Below the pieces are notes generated by a model. The model saw nothing but the letters and a program-made list of their open reading frames with translations. It had not been told where the DNA came from and did no database searches. 16,447 nucleotides of DNA from UBA2979 sp963694535 (GTDB taxonomy: Bacteria; Chloroflexota; Dehalococcoidia; UBA2979). Within the stretch, counting starts at the first letter, position 1; each line of letters begins with the position of its first letter. The stretch covers positions 1 through 16,447 of the forward strand of contig CAVODE010000042.1 of the NCBI GenBank assembly GCA_963694535.1, given 5' to 3'. The position numbers and the translations under genes are program-made. Below are positions 14,074-16,447 of this stretch, in pieces.

Positions 14074-15269
14074 CTGAAACATTATTTAGAATTCGAAGAA
14101 AGTCGGTTCCATACTCGCAGTCCACTACCCGCCAAATAACTCGACACTCTCCCGACTATCTTCTGTTTTGCATTACCGGTCTTTTGGCAATAATTGGACT
14201 CATTGCAATTACCTCAACGGCAACTCTGGATTCTGACTTAAATACGCTCTCCGGGTTTGGTCGAAGGCATGCAATGATGCTAGTAATTGGGTTTGTGTTT
14301 CTACTAATCTTCCAGTCACTGGACTACCGTCATCTGGCAAGATGGAGCCCTTTGGCTGTTGGCCTCGCACTTCTGCTTCTCTCGCTATTATTTGTACCGG
14401 CTCTCGGAATCGAAGTTAATGGCGCAAGATCTTGGTTAAGCTTACCGTATTTACCAACAATTCAACCATCGGAATTCGCTAAACTAGCTGCAATTCTTTA
14501 TTTGGCAGCATGGCTGACAGCAAAGGGAAATACTATTCGCAGCATAGAAACTGGAATAATTCCGTTCATACTGATAGTGGGAATTATACTTGGGTTGATT
14601 ATACCTCAGCCTGATATAGGCACAGCCTTTATTCTCGCGTCGATTATTGGCTGCATGTTTTTCACGGCCAACACCACAAAAATTATTCACATCTTGTTAC
14701 TAGCGATCTCTGGCACAGTTGTCGCTGGTTTGTTAATCCTGAGCGCCCCCTATCGCTGGCAACGAATACTAGCCTTTATTTCGTCGGAATCCGATCCTCA
14801 AGGAATTGGCTACCACACCATACAGCTTGCAAATGCATTTGGATCTGGAGGCCTAATTGGCCAAGGCCTAGGGCTCTCTCGTCAGAAGTTTTATTATCTC
14901 CCCGCGGCAAAAACTGATGGCATCATTGCTGTAATCGGAGAGGAAACGGGCTTCGTCGGGAGTATGATAGTGACACTATTACTTACCGCTTTACTATGGC
15001 GAGGGTGGCTCCTTGTAAAAAATGCACCCGATATGTTTGGCTCTCTTGTGGCTACCGGAATTTGCTCTTGGATCGCTATCCAGAGTGGAATAAACATAGC
15101 AGGTGCCACAAACCTGATACCGTTAACTGGTGTTCCATTACCGCTAATATCCTATGGAGGTTCATCGCTGATATCTGTACTAATGGCAGTCGGTATTTTG
15201 ATGTCGATCAGTAGATATACTTTGCTCCATAAATCGGACGATTCAAATGAGAAAAGAATTATCACATAA
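14064..15269 (+). CDS. ftsW: Septal peptidoglycan glycosyltransferase FtsW (SEDS family)
   Basis: FtsW polymerises lipid II into glycan strands at the septum, paired with FtsI. The 401-residue protein is a SEDS multi-pass membrane protein with about ten helices from residue 31 on. Motifs: NGARSWLSL (119-127), QPSEFAKLA (134-142), QPDIGTAFI (182-190), PYRWQRI (229-235), and KTDGIIAVIGEETGF (283-297), whose D285 matches the catalytic aspartate. NLIPLTGVPLPLISYGGSS (350-368) follows. The family's usual HTDFIFAVIGEE is KTDGIIAVIGEE here, so the residues flanking the aspartate are changed while it is kept. RodA is the alternative SEDS protein, but position between murD and murG in a dcw cluster favours FtsW. 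The start overlaps murD by 10 nt and the stop overlaps murG as TAATG. Confidence 0.95.
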   Translation: MSLTETLFRIRRKSVPYSQSTTRQITRHSPDYLLFCITGLLAIIGLIAITSTATLDSDLNTLSGFGRRHAMMLVIGFVFLLIFQSLDYRHLARWSPLAVGLALLLLSLLFVPALGIEVNGARSWLSLPYLPTIQPSEFAKLAAILYLAAWLTAKGNTIRSIETGIIPFILIVGIILGLIIPQPDIGTAFILASIIGCMFFTANTTKIIHILLLAISGTVVAGLLILSAPYRWQRILAFISSESDPQGIGYHTIQLANAFGSGGLIGQGLGLSRQKFYYLPAAKTDGIIAVIGEETGFVGSMIVTLLLTALLWRGWLLVKNAPDMFGSLVATGICSWIAIQSGINIAGATNLIPLTGVPLPLISYGGSSLISVLMAVGILMSISRYTLLHKSDDSNEKRIIT

Positions 15270-16447
15270 TGGTAAAAAAAGACCTCGATCTGAATATGAA
15301 ACCTCCACTATTCGAAATGAATGAATCTTCCGTACTGACCAATCTAGCCGAGGATACAAAAAAAAATGACATCACACCTATTATTCGAATAGGGTTGGCG
15401 GGTGGTGGAACTGGTGGGCATGTGTACCCAGCTCTTGCAGTAAAAGAAAAATTGAACCAGTTCAATACTGAAGCAGATCTACAATTTACATACTTCGGTT
15501 CTGCCGACGGAACAGAAGCGAAAATAACAGCTTATGCAGGTATCAATTTTATCCCCATTGAATCTGCTGCCATTAGAACCAAATCCCCGCATCGCTTCAT
15601 AAAAGGGATATACATGCTTTGGAAAGGAACGCAGTCCGCCCTGCGCCATCTACGCGAAGAATCAATAGATGTAATATTCGCCACTGGAGGCTATGCGTCG
15701 GCTCCGATATGCCGAGCTGCGGCGAAATTAGGTATCCCCATTATTTTATTCTTGCCGGACGTGATACCAGGTTGGGCGGTGAAATTCATTGCCAAAGACG
15801 CAAGTCTTATTCTTTGCTCAAATAGAAAATCCTTGGATTATCTCGACTCTACCAAATCTGTAGAAACGGGATATCCCGTTCGATCAGTTTTTCAGCGCAA
15901 ATTTAACGGCGAGCGAAAATTCATACGCGAAACAGCAAAAAAGTCACTTGGGATCAACAATACCCAGCCTACTGTTTTAGTCGCAGGAGGCTCGATTGGT
16001 TCTCGAACTATTAATGATCAAATTATCAGTAATCTTCCTGAACTCTTAAATGTCGCAAATGTGGTGCATGTTGCTGGTCAAAATGACTACAACCGAGTCG
16101 TCAAAGAAACCCAAGCATTCGTGTACGAGTATTCTAACAAATACATAGTTTTTAGCTATAGTGAAAAAATGGAAGAATTAATGGCAGCGGCGGATTTAGG
16201 GATTTTTAGAGGAGGTGCATCCGTCATTGGAGAGGCCTCTATTGCAAGCCTACCCAGCATTATTATTCCCGGTTTATTTTCAGATCAATCTGCAAATGCA
16301 GAGGTACTTAAAACTGCAGGTGCATCGATCGTAATAGGTGAACAAAATCTCGACCAACTAGGTAAAACTATTCTTCACCTCATATCGCAACCAACTGAAC
16401 TCAGTCGCATGGCTGAAAATATGTCTTCTGTCAGTCGGCCGTATGCA
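15269..16447 (+). CDS. murG: MurG UDP-GlcNAc transferase, cut by window edge
   Basis: MurG adds GlcNAc to lipid I on the inner face of the membrane, giving lipid II. I translated 393 open codons to the window edge; only the C-terminal end is missing. The glycosyltransferase core begins IRIGLAGGGTGGHVYPALAV (39-58), with H51 in the conserved GGTGGH. ATGGYASAP (138-146), VAGGSIGSR and FRGGASVIGEASIASLPSI (313-331, E322 being the expected donor-site glutamate) follow, then DQSANAE. In the last region FRGGAS replaces the more usual SRAGAS. A polar, lysine-rich extension of about 38 residues precedes the core. The ATG at 15269 is chosen because it overlaps the ftsW stop as TAATG; later in-frame ATGs (codons 10 and 17) would shorten the extension. 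Confidence 0.95.
   Translation, partial: MVKKDLDLNMKPPLFEMNESSVLTNLAEDTKKNDITPIIRIGLAGGGTGGHVYPALAVKEKLNQFNTEADLQFTYFGSADGTEAKITAYAGINFIPIESAAIRTKSPHRFIKGIYMLWKGTQSALRHLREESIDVIFATGGYASAPICRAAAKLGIPIILFLPDVIPGWAVKFIAKDASLILCSNRKSLDYLDSTKSVETGYPVRSVFQRKFNGERKFIRETAKKSLGINNTQPTVLVAGGSIGSRTINDQIISNLPELLNVANVVHVAGQNDYNRVVKETQAFVYEYSNKYIVFSYSEKMEELMAAADLGIFRGGASVIGEASIASLPSIIIPGLFSDQSANAEVLKTAGASIVIGEQNLDQLGKTILHLISQPTELSRMAENMSSVSRPYA

Overview
The window is a gene-dense bacterial chromosomal segment, somewhat A+T-rich, with one small housekeeping block on the minus strand and a long co-directional run on the plus strand. It ends inside a gene at both edges. There are no rRNA or tRNA genes, insertion sequences, phage genes or CRISPR arrays. 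From the general look of the MraY, MurD, CTP synthase and DUF2269-type proteins I lean towards an uncultured Chloroflexota (SAR202/Dehalococcoidia-like marine lineage). This is an impression only; no search was run.

Left block, minus strand (about 1-3061), read right to left: a MogA/MoaB-type molybdopterin protein, trmD (tRNA m1G37 methyltransferase), rplS (ribosomal protein L19) and the N-terminal 423 codons of priA, cut by the window edge at its Walker A motif. The usual trmD neighbours rpsP and rimM are absent. The priA start codon lies in the loop of a perfect 10-bp hairpin.

Middle block, plus strand (3165-5940), divergent from mog: pyrG (CTP synthase), a DUF2269-like four-helix membrane protein and a small transaldolase. 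A 215-bp A+T-rich gap follows (5941-6155). It holds two inverted repeats, a dyad over a weak promoter candidate, and four evenly spaced GGG triplets.

Right block, plus strand (6156 to the edge): a division and cell wall (dcw) cluster in the order mraZ, unknown 102-aa orf, rsmH, ftsL-like, ftsI, murF, mraY, murD, ftsW, murG (partial). Junctions are very tight. Five use a TAATG stop/start overlap, one ATGA, one a 10-nt overlap, and two have gaps of about 10 nt. Together these genes make the later cytoplasmic peptidoglycan precursors (MurD, MurF), attach them to the lipid carrier (MraY, MurG), and polymerise and crosslink them at the septum (FtsW, FtsI, FtsL). MraZ is the likely regulator and RsmH methylates 16S rRNA. 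murE is missing from its usual place between ftsI and murF.

I did not find an obviously new multi-gene system. The best candidates for new biology are the unrecognised 102-aa gene inserted by stop/start overlaps between mraZ and rsmH, the MurD whose substrate-site motifs differ from the textbook form, the missing murE, the phased GGG pattern before mraZ, and the hairpin over the priA start.
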